Below are positions 26,924-35,205 of a stretch of 64,000 nt of DNA, piece after piece. Origin of the DNA: Bacteroidota bacterium. GTDB lineage: Bacteria; Bacteroidota; Bacteroidia; Chitinophagales; Chitinophagaceae. The stretch covers positions 30,066-94,065 of the forward strand of contig VGMN01000008.1 in the NCBI GenBank assembly GCA_016866355.1, given 5' to 3'. A program made the translations under genes and the position numbers. The notes beneath the pieces are model-generated. The model was not told where the DNA came from, searched no databases, and saw only the letters and a program-made list of their open reading frames with translations. Each line of letters opens with the position of its first letter. The first letter of the stretch is position 1.

Positions 26924-28306
26924 ATGGCAACCATCTCCCGATCTAACATCGGCAACCTGCACGACAAAATCACCGTCAAACTAGACAAAACCGATTACCT
27001 CCCCACTTTCGAAAAAGCACTGAAAGAATATGGCCGTAAAGCTAATATTCCAGGATTTCGTAAAGGGATGGTTCCTGCCGGACTAATCAAAAAAATGTAC
27101 GGCCCCTCTTTATTTACTGACGAGGTGCTAAAAACAGTGGATCGTGAACTAATTGGTTGGTTGCAAACTGAAAAAGTGAACATTTTTGCACAACCGTTGC
27201 CACTTGAAACTGACTTACAACAATTAGACGTCAATAATCCATTAGATTATGTATTCCATTTTGAAATTGGGCTGAAGCCACCTTTTAAATTGCCTGATTT
27301 AGCCAAGGCAAAAACTACTCGCTATGTAGTCACTGTAACAGAGGAAATGATTGATAGTGAAGTAACGCGTTTGCAGAACCGCTATGGCAACATGAAAGAC
27401 CAAGAGACGGTGGAGAGCGAGGAGAATGTGATCAATGTAAATTTTACTGAGTCCGATGCGCAGGGAAATCCAATTGAAGGCGGAGCTACCAAAGAAAACT
27501 CCTTGTTAGTTAAATATTTCGCTGAGAAAAAAAGAGCAGGCTGGATGGGAAAGAAAGTGGGAGATCAACTCACTTTGTCTTTGAAAGAAGCTTTTGAGGA
27601 AAAAGAAAGAGAGTGGATCATAAGTGACATGGGCCTTGACAAAGCCGATCCGGCATCAGCAAACAAATATTTTACTATTAGTCTCACTAAAGTAGGACTG
27701 CTAGAAAAAAAAGAGTTGAATGAAGAATTCTTCAACCAGCTTTATCCCGGTAAAGAAGTAAAAACCTTGGAAGAATTTCGTGGTAAAATCAAAGAAGAAA
27801 TTGAAGCTTATTGGGCAGGTCAAGCAACCAATCAGTTACATGACCAGCTTTACCACCAATTGTTAGACACTGCAAAAATGGATTTCCCAGAGAGCTTCTT
27901 GAAAAAGTGGTTGAAAACGCAGGGAGAAACCCCCAAAACAGATGAGGAAGTAGAAGCAGATTTTCCAAAGTTTACCAGTCAGCTTAAATGGACACTTATT
28001 TCTGAACAGATTGTAAAAGAAAATAATATTCAGGTTGACCCCGAAGAGATTCGCGGATTTGCTAAAAATCAACTCTTCAGTTACATGGGCGGTGCCGGAT
28101 TAGCAGATGATCAACCCTGGGTAAACAACTACACTGAACGGATGATGAAGGATCGTAAGTTCGTAGAAGACGCCTACCATCGTATCCAAACGCAGAAGAT
28201 ATTTGAGTGGGGAGCAGCCTTACTAAAGCCCAGTGACAAGCCTATTGAGGCAGAGGCTTTTACCAAAATGGTCGAGGGCATCAGCACCATCATCATTGAT
28301 CCCTAG
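26924..28306 (+). CDS. tig: Trigger factor
   Basis: Trigger factor is the ribosome-docked chaperone that meets nascent chains. The 460-residue protein has the ribosome-binding N-terminal domain with its signature loop as GFRKGMVP (NIPGFRKGMVPAGLIKKMYG, about 40-60), a middle PPIase-like domain and a long helical C-terminal domain. As in other Bacteroidota the FKBP-like part is diverged. It leads a plus-strand cluster of tig, clpP1, clpP2 and clpX. Two small stem sequences follow the stop (AGGCT/AGCCT at 28305-28318 and GACA/TGTC at 28319-28329) without a T run. Confidence 0.93.
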   Translation: MATISRSNIGNLHDKITVKLDKTDYLPTFEKALKEYGRKANIPGFRKGMVPAGLIKKMYGPSLFTDEVLKTVDRELIGWLQTEKVNIFAQPLPLETDLQQLDVNNPLDYVFHFEIGLKPPFKLPDLAKAKTTRYVVTVTEEMIDSEVTRLQNRYGNMKDQETVESEENVINVNFTESDAQGNPIEGGATKENSLLVKYFAEKKRAGWMGKKVGDQLTLSLKEAFEEKEREWIISDMGLDKADPASANKYFTISLTKVGLLEKKELNEEFFNQLYPGKEVKTLEEFRGKIKEEIEAYWAGQATNQLHDQLYHQLLDTAKMDFPESFLKKWLKTQGETPKTDEEVEADFPKFTSQLKWTLISEQIVKENNIQVDPEEIRGFAKNQLFSYMGGAGLADDQPWVNNYTERMMKDRKFVEDAYHRIQTQKIFEWGAALLKPSDKPIEAEAFTKMVEGISTIIIDP

Positions 28307-28335
28307 GCTTAAAAGCCTGACAGCCTGTCTACAAT

Positions 28336-28366
28336 TTTGCTGACCCACCTTTTGGTCGGATATTTG
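28336..28366 (+). promoter_or_regulatory. Probable promoter for the clpP1-clpP2-clpX operon
   Basis: TTTG (28336-28339), 19 bases, then GATATTTG (28359-28366), one mismatch from TAnnTTTG. It ends 25 bases before the clpP1 ATG at 28392. Confidence 0.5.
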
Positions 28367-28391
28367 CTGTTTGTATTTCAAATTCAATACT

Positions 28392-29084
28392 ATGAGCATC
28401 CGATCCGAGTTCGAGAAGTATGCCGTAAAGCACCGGGGCATTTCCAGTAACACTCTCCATCAGTATGCCAATCACCTGGTAACAGGTATGACGCCTAATA
28501 TCATTGAGGAGCGTTCACTGAATGTGGCCGTAATGGATGTATACAGCCGATTGATGATGGACCGCATCATCTTTTTGGGATATCCCATCAATGACGAAGT
28601 GGCCAATATCATAACCGCACAGTTATTATTTCTGGATTCTGCAGACCGTTCCCGCGATATCAATATGTATATCAACAGCCCGGGCGGAAGTGTTTATGCA
28701 GGGTTAGGCGTTTATGATACCATGCAGTATGTGAGTCCTGATATTGCCACTATCTGTATTGGGGTAGCTGCTTCTATGGCATGTGTGTTACTGGGAGCGG
28801 GAACCAAAGGAAAGCGTGCAGCACTCAAGCACTCTCGCATCATGATGCATCAGCCCAGTGGTGCTATTGGTGGACAAGCCAGCGATATTGAAATAACCGT
28901 TAAGGAAATTCGCAAACTCAAAAAAGAGTTATACGAAGTAGTACATGCGCACACTGGCAAATCCGTTGAGCAAATTGAAAAAGATTTTGATCGTGATAAT
29001 TGGATGACCGCCATCGAAGCCAAAGAATATGGCCTAGTAGATGAAGTATTGGTAACCAATCCACGTAAACAAAAGAAAGATTAA
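28392..29084 (+). CDS. clpP: ATP-dependent Clp protease proteolytic subunit, first copy
   Basis: ClpP is the serine peptidase ring of the Clp proteases. The start ATG at 28392 (MSIRSEFEKYAVKHRG) is preferred to a codon seven residues upstream because the promoter lies before it. In this 230-residue form the catalytic triad is S128 (GVAASMA), H153 (MMHQPSG) and D202 (DFDRDNW). The handle and head regions (YINSPGGSVYAGLGVYDTM) are normal. A second ClpP gene begins four bases after its stop, then clpX, so mixed rings are possible. Confidence 0.95.
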   Translation: MSIRSEFEKYAVKHRGISSNTLHQYANHLVTGMTPNIIEERSLNVAVMDVYSRLMMDRIIFLGYPINDEVANIITAQLLFLDSADRSRDINMYINSPGGSVYAGLGVYDTMQYVSPDIATICIGVAASMACVLLGAGTKGKRAALKHSRIMMHQPSGAIGGQASDIEITVKEIRKLKKELYEVVHAHTGKSVEQIEKDFDRDNWMTAIEAKEYGLVDEVLVTNPRKQKKD

Positions 29085-29088
29085 TCCC

Positions 29089-29718
29089 ATGAATAGAGAA
29101 ACCTATTATTCCACCAATTGGAAAATGGAGGACGAAGAAGAGAAGGAAGAACAACCCAAGTCAGATATTGGTATGTTTAGCAAAAAACTTGAACGCTATT
29201 TTTTTGAAAAGCGTGCAGTTTATCTATGGGGTGTTGTAGATGACAAGAGTGCCAAAGATGTAGTAAGCAAACTCCTATTATTGGAAGCAGACAAACCGGG
29301 TACCGAGATAAAATTTTATATCAATAGTCCCGGAGGTGTAGTAACCAGTGGTATGGTGATTTATGATAGCATGCAACTAATCAGTAGTCCCGTTAGCACT
29401 ATTTGTATGGGATTAGCCGCTTCTATGGGCAGCGTTTTGCTCAGTGGCGGTGTCAAAGGAAAGCGATATATCTATCCCCATGGCGAAGTAATGATTCACC
29501 AACCCTCGTTGGGTGGCTTTATCAGAGGTGTGAGTGCAGATTTGGAGATCCAAGCTGAGCAAACACGCCGTGTAAAAGAAATTGGAGCGGGTATACTCGC
29601 TAAAAACTGCGGAAAAAGTGTGGAACAAATTATGAAAGACTTTGACCGTGATTACTGGATGGATGCCAAACAAGCAATTGAGTATGGCATCGCGGACAAG
29701 TTGGTTGAAAAAATATAA
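29089..29718 (+). CDS. clpP: ATP-dependent Clp protease proteolytic subunit, second copy
   Basis: This 209-residue paralog also has a full triad, S112 (GLAASMG), H137 (VMIHQPS) and D188 (DFDRDYW), so it should be active. Its N-terminus differs from the first copy: a very acidic stretch ([15 protein letters not shown]) precedes the ClpP fold, where axial-loop residues that control pore gating would normally lie. It starts four bases after clpP1 and ends two bases before clpX, so all three are surely co-transcribed. Confidence 0.94.
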   Translation: MNRETYYSTNWKMEDEEEKEEQPKSDIGMFSKKLERYFFEKRAVYLWGVVDDKSAKDVVSKLLLLEADKPGTEIKFYINSPGGVVTSGMVIYDSMQLISSPVSTICMGLAASMGSVLLSGGVKGKRYIYPHGEVMIHQPSLGGFIRGVSADLEIQAEQTRRVKEIGAGILAKNCGKSVEQIMKDFDRDYWMDAKQAIEYGIADKLVEKI

Positions 29719-29720
29719 CC

Positions 29721-30962
29721 ATGGCAAAGAACACCCTGCATTGTGCTTTTTGTGGACGTAGTCGGGACGAAGTAAAAATTTTGATAGCCGGACAGGAAGG
29801 GCATATCTGCGAAAACTGTGTTGAGCATGCCCGTGAAATCATTGGTCAGGAACTGACGGCCAAGGAGGAAAAAGCAAAATCCTCTTTCAAGTTAACGGTC
29901 AAGAAGCCAATTGAAATAAAAAAGTTTTTGGACGAATATGTGATTGGACAAGATGATGCCAAAAAAGTTTTATCCGTAGCCGTTTACAATCACTACAAGC
30001 GTCTACAACAAAAAAATGCAGAGTCCAAAGAAGCAGAGATTGAAATTGAAAAAAGTAATATTGTAATGGTGGGCGAAACAGGCACCGGTAAAACCCTGTT
30101 GGCCAAAAGTATTGCTAGACTATTAAATGTTCCGTTTGCTATTGTAGATGCCACCGTTTTTACCGAGGCTGGCTATGTAGGAGAAGATGTAGAAAGTATC
30201 TTAACAAGATTACTACAGGTATGTAATTACGACGTAGCCGCTGCCGAACGTGGTATAGTATACATCGATGAGATAGACAAGATTGCACGCAAGGGGGATA
30301 ACCCTTCCATCACAAGAGATGTAAGCGGTGAAGGTGTCCAACAAGGGATGCTCAAATTATTGGAGGGCACAGATGTGCTGGTACCCCCGCAAGGTGGTCG
30401 CAAACATCCTGAGCAAAAGTTAATTAAGATAAATACACAGAATATTCTTTTTATCTGTGGAGGCGCTTTTGATGGAATCGATAAGGTTATTGCACGACGT
30501 GTCCAAACCAATACCATCGGCTTTAATGTGGACAAAGAATTACAAGAAAGTCGTCAAAAAAATCTCTTACGCTTTGTCAATGCTACGGATCTAAAACAAT
30601 TTGGGCTTATCCCTGAATTATTAGGAAGACTACCCGTGGTCACACACCTGGATCCGCTGGATGCTCCTACCCTTCGGTTGATTTTGACCACTCCTAAGAA
30701 TGCATTAATCAAACAATATACCCGTTTATTTGAAATGGAAGGCATCAAACTAACCATCGAAGAAGGTGTATTGGACTTTATGGTAAATAAAGCCATGGAA
30801 TACAAATTGGGCGCCCGCGGTTTGCGCAGCATCTGTGAAAGTATTTTAACTGACGCGATGTATGAATTGCCCTCGGCCGCTGTCAAACAATTCCATTTGA
30901 ATCTAGATTACACACAACGTCACTTTGAAAAAAGTACCATCAATTTTTTAAAAGTCGCTTAA
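29721..30962 (+). CDS. clpX: ATP-dependent Clp protease ATP-binding subunit ClpX
   Basis: ClpX is the AAA+ unfoldase that feeds substrates to ClpP. The 413-residue protein has a C4 zinc-binding domain (C8, C11, C30, C33), Walker A GETGTGKT (about 113-120), Walker B VYIDEIDK, the pore-1 loop region (GYVGEDVES) and sensor 2 (GARGLRS). The ClpP-docking loop region lies near IGFNVD. It directly follows the two ClpP genes. Confidence 0.96.
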   Translation: MAKNTLHCAFCGRSRDEVKILIAGQEGHICENCVEHAREIIGQELTAKEEKAKSSFKLTVKKPIEIKKFLDEYVIGQDDAKKVLSVAVYNHYKRLQQKNAESKEAEIEIEKSNIVMVGETGTGKTLLAKSIARLLNVPFAIVDATVFTEAGYVGEDVESILTRLLQVCNYDVAAAERGIVYIDEIDKIARKGDNPSITRDVSGEGVQQGMLKLLEGTDVLVPPQGGRKHPEQKLIKINTQNILFICGGAFDGIDKVIARRVQTNTIGFNVDKELQESRQKNLLRFVNATDLKQFGLIPELLGRLPVVTHLDPLDAPTLRLILTTPKNALIKQYTRLFEMEGIKLTIEEGVLDFMVNKAMEYKLGARGLRSICESILTDAMYELPSAAVKQFHLNLDYTQRHFEKSTINFLKVA

Positions 30963-30972
30963 TAAGCAACCT

Positions 30973-31116
30973 ATGCAAGAACTTATCGATAAACTCAAAG
31001 CAGAAGCGGGACTTACTGACCAACAAGCAACACAAGTATTATTAATCTTAAAGGATTACGTTGCTGAAAAATACCCGATGCTAGCTGGCATGGCAAAGAA
31101 TTTCTTTGGGAAATAA
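30973..31116 (+). CDS. 47-residue small protein downstream of clpX
   Basis: An uninterrupted ATG-to-TAA frame of 47 codons starts 11 bases after the clpX stop. It encodes MQELIDKLKAEAGLTDQQAT, then a helix with VLLILKDYVAEKYPMLAGMA, ending KNFFGK. It reads as two amphipathic helices with helix-capping GLTDQQA, a pattern seen in small conserved Bacteroidota proteins of unknown function. Co-transcription with clpX is likely. A direct role in Clp proteolysis, for example as an adaptor, is speculation from position only. Confidence 0.68.
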   Translation: MQELIDKLKAEAGLTDQQATQVLLILKDYVAEKYPMLAGMAKNFFGK

Positions 31117-31128
31117 CCTTCGCAATTA

Positions 31129-31194
31129 CATTTCAACGAATCATACTTTCCTCGTCATAGTCTGTTGCTCATTTCAGCGGATCATACACTCCTC
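31129..31194. repeat. Pair of imperfect 25-base direct repeats
   Basis: Copies at 31129-31153 and 31170-31194 share the pattern CATTTCA-R-CG-R-ATCATAC-NN-TCCTC (21 of 25 bases equal), with a 41-base period. The pair is framed by CTTCGCA (31118-31124) and its complement TGCGAAG (31195-31201). Confidence 0.65.
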
Positions 31195-31308
31195 TGCGAA
31201 GAAATAAAAAATTGAGATAATAAGAATCCTACATAAAAGGAAGGACCTTGCTTCAAATTTAAAACCTTAGCTGATTTTAATTTCTTTATTCCTTGGCCTG
31301 TTTTTTTC

Positions 31309-31478
31309 ATGCATACTAACGAGGCATCGGTAAAATAAACGACGGCTTTGCCGAAAGTGGGTTGATGATGAGCCCATAGAAGCCGGCGCTGTTTGAGGCC
31401 CGAAGGGCCGAGTTCGCCGGCTTCGGGCGAAACATAAACCCACTTAGTTTATTTTATCGCAGCCAAGGGAGTATGCAT
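31309..31478. repeat. Nested palindromic element (REP- or MITE-like)
   Basis: Five matched arm pairs nest inside each other: ATGCATACT (31309-31317) with AGTATGCAT (31470-31478); TAAAATAAAC (31331-31340) with GTTTATTTTA (31447-31456); AAGTGGGTT (31355-31363) with AACCCACTT (31437-31445); GAAGCCGGCG (31379-31388) with CGCCGGCTTC (31415-31424); and GGCCC-GAA-GGGCC (31397-31409). A side hairpin CGGC-TTT-GCCG sits in the left arm at 31342-31352. The central part is GC-rich, unlike the surrounding AT-rich spacer. No coding frame fits. A mobile or REP-type repeat is most likely, though a structured RNA is possible. Confidence 0.75.
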
Positions 31479-31507
31479 AAAAAATCCCGTCGATGAAGAC
31501 AGGATTT
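31479..31507 (-). terminator. Rho-independent terminator after nrdJ
   Basis: On the minus strand, AAATCCTGTC pairs with GACGGGATTT (one G-T wobble) around a six-base loop and is followed by six Ts (A run at 31479-31484). It begins 26 bases after the nrdJ stop. The T run directly abuts the outer arm of the palindromic element. Confidence 0.85.
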
Positions 31508-31532
31508 GAAATAAAGCAATCGTTAGTTAAAA

Positions 31533-34500
31533 TCAACCACACCCACCCTGGTTGCCACAGTTATTACACTTGTAGCAAGCACCGCTACGCATCATGATGT
31601 TACCACATACATTACAAGCCGGCGCATCGCTTTGCATATTCTTAGCCACGGCGTTCATAGCATCAAATGCAGATTCTACTTTTTCAACCTTTGCAGCCTT
31701 AGGCGCTGTTGATTTAGCAGCCGGAGTGGCACCTGGCGTAATTCGTACGCTGGAAAGCTCAGGCTCCTTTGCATATTCTAAAGGATTGGAGGGAACTTCA
31801 TCCCAATCATCCGCACCTGTGTTAAGCACTTCTGGCTTGTCTAATACATGCACCAGATCCGTACGTCCGAGATACTCATAACCAAGCACACGGAAAATAA
31901 AGTCAACGATAGAAGTTGTGGTTTTGATATTCGGGTGCTCAACAAATCCAGACGGATCAAAGCGAGTGAATGCAAACTTGTCTACGAACTCTTCGAGCGG
32001 TACCCCATATTGTAGTCCAATCGAAACGGCAATCGCAAAACAGTTCATCATACTACGCATGGTAGCACCTTCTTTGGCCATGTCCACGAAAATTTCACCC
32101 AAGGTTCCATCGGCGTATTCTCCGGTACGGAGGAATACCGCTTGGCCACTGATCTTAGCTTTTTGCGTAAATCCACGACGCTTAGCAGGAAGTGTACGAC
32201 GCTCAACAATCTTTGCCAAACGACGCTTCAACTTGGTATCGGGTGAAGACTGTACACGTTTTTGTACTTCATCAAGCAACTCTTCAACAGTCAGTTGACC
32301 TAGATCAACAATATTTGTTCCCGCAAGATCAGCGGCAGGTGCTGCTGTTTCAGCAGTAGCTCCAGCGTCTGTTTTCTTTTTCTTATCGCTCTTGTTGCTG
32401 AGTGGCTGAGAAAGTTTAGAACCATCACGATAAAGTGCGTTCGCCTTTAAACCCAATTTCCAGCTGAGGTAATACGCATCGGCAATATCTTCAACCGCTG
32501 CTTCATTTGGTAGGTTGATGGTTTTAGAGATAGCACCACTGATGAAAGGCTGTGTAGCACCCATCATACGGATGTGACCGTGTGCATGAATATAACGCTG
32601 TCCTTTTTGACCACATTTATTGGCGCAATCAAACACAGGCAGGTGTTCTTCCTTAAGACCAGGAGCACCTTCGAGCATCATAGTACCGCACACGTAGTCG
32701 TTTGCAGCTTCAATTTGTTCGTCACTAAATCCTAATGCTTCGAGTAGACTCCATTCAAAATCATTGTACTGCTCAGGAGTAAATCCAAGACGCTGCAAGC
32801 ACTCCTCGCCAAGCGTGTATTTGTTGAATACAAATGCAATTTCAAATGCAGTCAGCGCTGCCGCATCCAAACGCTTGATCTCATCGGCAATAAATCCTTT
32901 CTCACTTAGAGATTGGTGATTGATAAATGGAGCACCAGCAAAAGAAGCCGCACCAACGGCGTATTTGATAATACTATCTGTTTCTTTCTCCGTGTAACCG
33001 AGATTCTTCAAGGCAGTAGGAACAGACTGGTTGATGATTTTAAAGTAGCCACCACCTGATAATTTTTTAAACTTCACCAAGGCAAAGTCAGGTTCAACTC
33101 CTGTAGTATCGCAATCCATTACCAATCCGATGGTACCGGTTGGAGCAATTACAGTTGCCTGCGCATTGCGGTAACCATACTTCTCTCCATATTCTACTGC
33201 CTCATCCCATGCTTTGCAAGCCGCTTTCAATAAATAATCAGGGCAATATTTTGCTTTCAATCCTTGTGGCTTCAAACTTAATCCTTCGTAATCGTCAGCA
33301 TCGTAAGCGGCCAAGCGGTGATTGCGCATTACACGCATCATTTGCTTTTTATTTTCCTCATAGCGAGGGAAAGCACCCAAGATTTTGGCCATCTCTGCAG
33401 AAGTGCGGTATGAAATACCCGTCATGATAGCCGTCAATGCACCGGCAATAGCGCGGGCTTCTTCACTGTCATAAGGAATACCGCTAACCATTAGCATGGT
33501 TCCAAGGTTGGCATACCCTAATCCCAATGTGCGATATTCATAACTGAGTTGTGCTACTTCCTTAGAAGGGAATTGCGCCATCAACACAGAAACTTCCAAT
33601 ACCACTGTCCACAAGCGAACATTGTATTCATAACCCTCTACGTCAAATGTATTAGTAGTGGAATCATAGAATTTCATCAGATTAGCAGAAGCCAAGTTAC
33701 AAGCCGTATTGTCCAGGAACATATATTCTGAACAAGGGTTTGAGGCACGGATAGGACCTCCTTCAGGACAAGTATGCCACTCATTGATGGTGGTATTGTA
33801 CTGGGTACCAGGGTCGGCACAACGCCATGCCGCATAGGCAATCTGATTCCACAACTCACGAGCTGGTACTTTCTTCATCACACGACCATCTTGTCGTGCT
33901 GTTAATTCCCAATCCTCGTCTTTTGCTAGTTTTTCAAAAAATGAATTTGGGATACGAATGGAGTTATTAGAATTCTGACCGCTCACCGTACGATAAGCCT
34001 CATCCTCATAACCGGAAGGATAACCAGCTGCAATCAGCGCACCCACTTTCTTTTCTTCTTCTACTTTCCAGTTGATGAACTGTACAATCTCCGGGTGATC
34101 CAGATCCAAACAAACCATCTTAGCAGCACGACGCGTAGTTCCACCACTCTTGATTGCACCAGCAGCGCGGTCACCGATTTTTAGGAAACTCATCAAACCA
34201 GAGCTACTTCCACCACCACTTAATTTTTCACCTTCCCCACGAAGATTTGAGTAGTTGGTACCTACACCTGATCCGTATTTGAAAATACGTGCCTCACGAA
34301 CCCAGAGATCCATAATACCACCCTCATTTACCAGGTCATCGTCCACACTCAATATGAAGCAGGCGTGAGGCTGCGGACGCTCATAGGCATTTTGAGACTT
34401 TTTTAATTGACCATCTACTGGATCTACATAATAGTGCCCCTGTGGTTTTCCAGCAATACCATAGCTCTCAAAGAGGCCCGTATTAAACCATTGAGGGCTG

Positions 34501-34907
34501 TTAGGCACACACATTTGGTCCAAGATGGAATAAGCGAGTTCCTCATAGAACACTTGTGCATCATTGGAAGAGGCAAAGTATCCATACCGTTCACCCCACA
34601 CTCTCCAGCAATTGGCCATACGATGCGCTACTTGCTTTGCAGAGGTTTCACGTCCTGTTGTTCCATCAGGTTGCGGAACACCAGCCTTGCGGAAATATTT
34701 TTGTGCTAAAATATCGGTAGCAATCTGACTCCATTGTTTGGGGACCTCTACGTTGGTCATTTCAAAAACAACTTCACCGGAAGGATTACGAATCACTGAT
34801 GTGCGATAGTCATACTCAAACTGATCAAACACATTCACATCATCACGGGTGAAGCGGCGACGGAACTGCAATCCGCTGGTAGCGTTTGCTTGCTTCTTGC
34901 TGGGCAT
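31533..34907 (-). CDS. nrdJ: Vitamin B12-dependent (class II) ribonucleoside-diphosphate reductase
   Basis: NrdJ reduces ribonucleotides to deoxyribonucleotides using adenosylcobalamin to generate the active-site thiyl radical, so it needs no oxygen or small subunit. In the 1124-residue protein the NxCxE catalytic triad is N388-C390-E392 (NPCSE). C183 (HACFILS) is one redox cysteine. The C-terminus ends in a cysteine cluster (CNVCGN, CYKCNNCGNQGGCG), the zinc-ribbon-like tail of long NrdJ forms that carries the reducing thiols. Coenzyme would come from the adenosyltransferase at 4.6 kb. A hairpin lies in its leader. Confidence 0.96.
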   Translation of the reverse strand: MPSKKQANATSGLQFRRRFTRDDVNVFDQFEYDYRTSVIRNPSGEVVFEMTNVEVPKQWSQIATDILAQKYFRKAGVPQPDGTTGRETSAKQVAHRMANCWRVWGERYGYFASSNDAQVFYEELAYSILDQMCVPNSPQWFNTGLFESYGIAGKPQGHYYVDPVDGQLKKSQNAYERPQPHACFILSVDDDLVNEGGIMDLWVREARIFKYGSGVGTNYSNLRGEGEKLSGGGSSSGLMSFLKIGDRAAGAIKSGGTTRRAAKMVCLDLDHPEIVQFINWKVEEEKKVGALIAAGYPSGYEDEAYRTVSGQNSNNSIRIPNSFFEKLAKDEDWELTARQDGRVMKKVPARELWNQIAYAAWRCADPGTQYNTTINEWHTCPEGGPIRASNPCSEYMFLDNTACNLASANLMKFYDSTTNTFDVEGYEYNVRLWTVVLEVSVLMAQFPSKEVAQLSYEYRTLGLGYANLGTMLMVSGIPYDSEEARAIAGALTAIMTGISYRTSAEMAKILGAFPRYEENKKQMMRVMRNHRLAAYDADDYEGLSLKPQGLKAKYCPDYLLKAACKAWDEAVEYGEKYGYRNAQATVIAPTGTIGLVMDCDTTGVEPDFALVKFKKLSGGGYFKIINQSVPTALKNLGYTEKETDSIIKYAVGAASFAGAPFINHQSLSEKGFIADEIKRLDAAALTAFEIAFVFNKYTLGEECLQRLGFTPEQYNDFEWSLLEALGFSDEQIEAANDYVCGTMMLEGAPGLKEEHLPVFDCANKCGQKGQRYIHAHGHIRMMGATQPFISGAISKTINLPNEAAVEDIADAYYLSWKLGLKANALYRDGSKLSQPLSNKSDKKKKTDAGATAETAAPAADLAGTNIVDLGQLTVEELLDEVQKRVQSSPDTKLKRRLAKIVERRTLPAKRRGFTQKAKISGQAVFLRTGEYADGTLGEIFVDMAKEGATMRSMMNCFAIAVSIGLQYGVPLEEFVDKFAFTRFDPSGFVEHPNIKTTTSIVDFIFRVLGYEYLGRTDLVHVLDKPEVLNTGADDWDEVPSNPLEYAKEPELSSVRITPGATPAAKSTAPKAAKVEKVESAFDAMNAVAKNMQSDAPACNVCGNIMMRSGACYKCNNCGNQGGCG

Positions 34908-35205
34908 ACTCGAAAAGAATTTATTGGGTTTTGGTCGGGTTTCGAAAAAGTGACCGCCCTTTTAGGCGGTCTTAAACGAAAGTATTTTTTAACCAGACAA
35001 AAACAAAGATTCAAATATTCACATGTTGTGGAAAATAGACCAATGACCCTGCGTAACCCTTACCTGTGGCGGATTTGATGATTTTATCACATATGCATTA
35101 TATTTTTTTAGGATTTTTTTTTGGAAATATCAGCCCCAATTTGTAATAAAAAAAAAGTGCCGTGAAGCAAACATTTTTTCGCACCTTTGAACTTCACATC
35201 CCCCA
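34908..35205. other. Divergent intergenic region between nrdJ and the GGGP synthase gene
   Basis: 298 bases. It holds the nrdJ leader hairpin (34940-34981) and, further up, a possible minus-strand promoter, TTG-N21-AATATTTG, ending near 35000. On the plus side CACCTTTG (35182-35189) is a near -7 match, flanked by GTGAAG (35162-35167) and CTTCAC (35192-35197). No cobalamin riboswitch signature was recognised. Confidence 0.5.
34940..34981 (-). promoter_or_regulatory. Hairpin in the nrdJ leader, possible attenuator
   Basis: On the minus strand GACCGCC and GGCGGTC (34965-34971 and 34952-34958) form a perfect seven-base-pair stem with a six-base loop, followed by ACTTTTT. An outer pair TTTCG/CGAAA (34977-34981 and 34940-34944) can extend it. 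It ends about 35 bases before the nrdJ ATG, inside the presumed leader. Confidence 0.5.

Larger units (their letters stand above)
31117..31532. other. 416-base non-coding region between the clpX operon and nrdJ
   Basis: Both flanking genes converge here. It holds a pair of imperfect 25-base direct repeats framed by a seven-base inverted repeat (31118-31201), an AT-rich spacer, a nested palindromic element (about 31309-31478) and the nrdJ terminator (31479-31507). I see no supported ORF. Confidence 0.8.

Noticed and set aside
28305..28329. Terminator after tig
   Set aside because: Two short stems are present but there is no T run, so termination is unlikely; clpP1 has its own promoter-like element.
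34890..35078. 62-residue plus-strand ORF at the nrdJ start
   Set aside because: It overlaps the nrdJ leader hairpin, has no recognisable features and reads through non-coding-looking sequence.
34908..35205. Cobalamin riboswitch upstream of nrdJ
   Set aside because: Looked for the B12 box and the conserved core on the minus strand. Only a loose CCGCCACAGG stretch is present and the arms do not fit, so no riboswitch is called.
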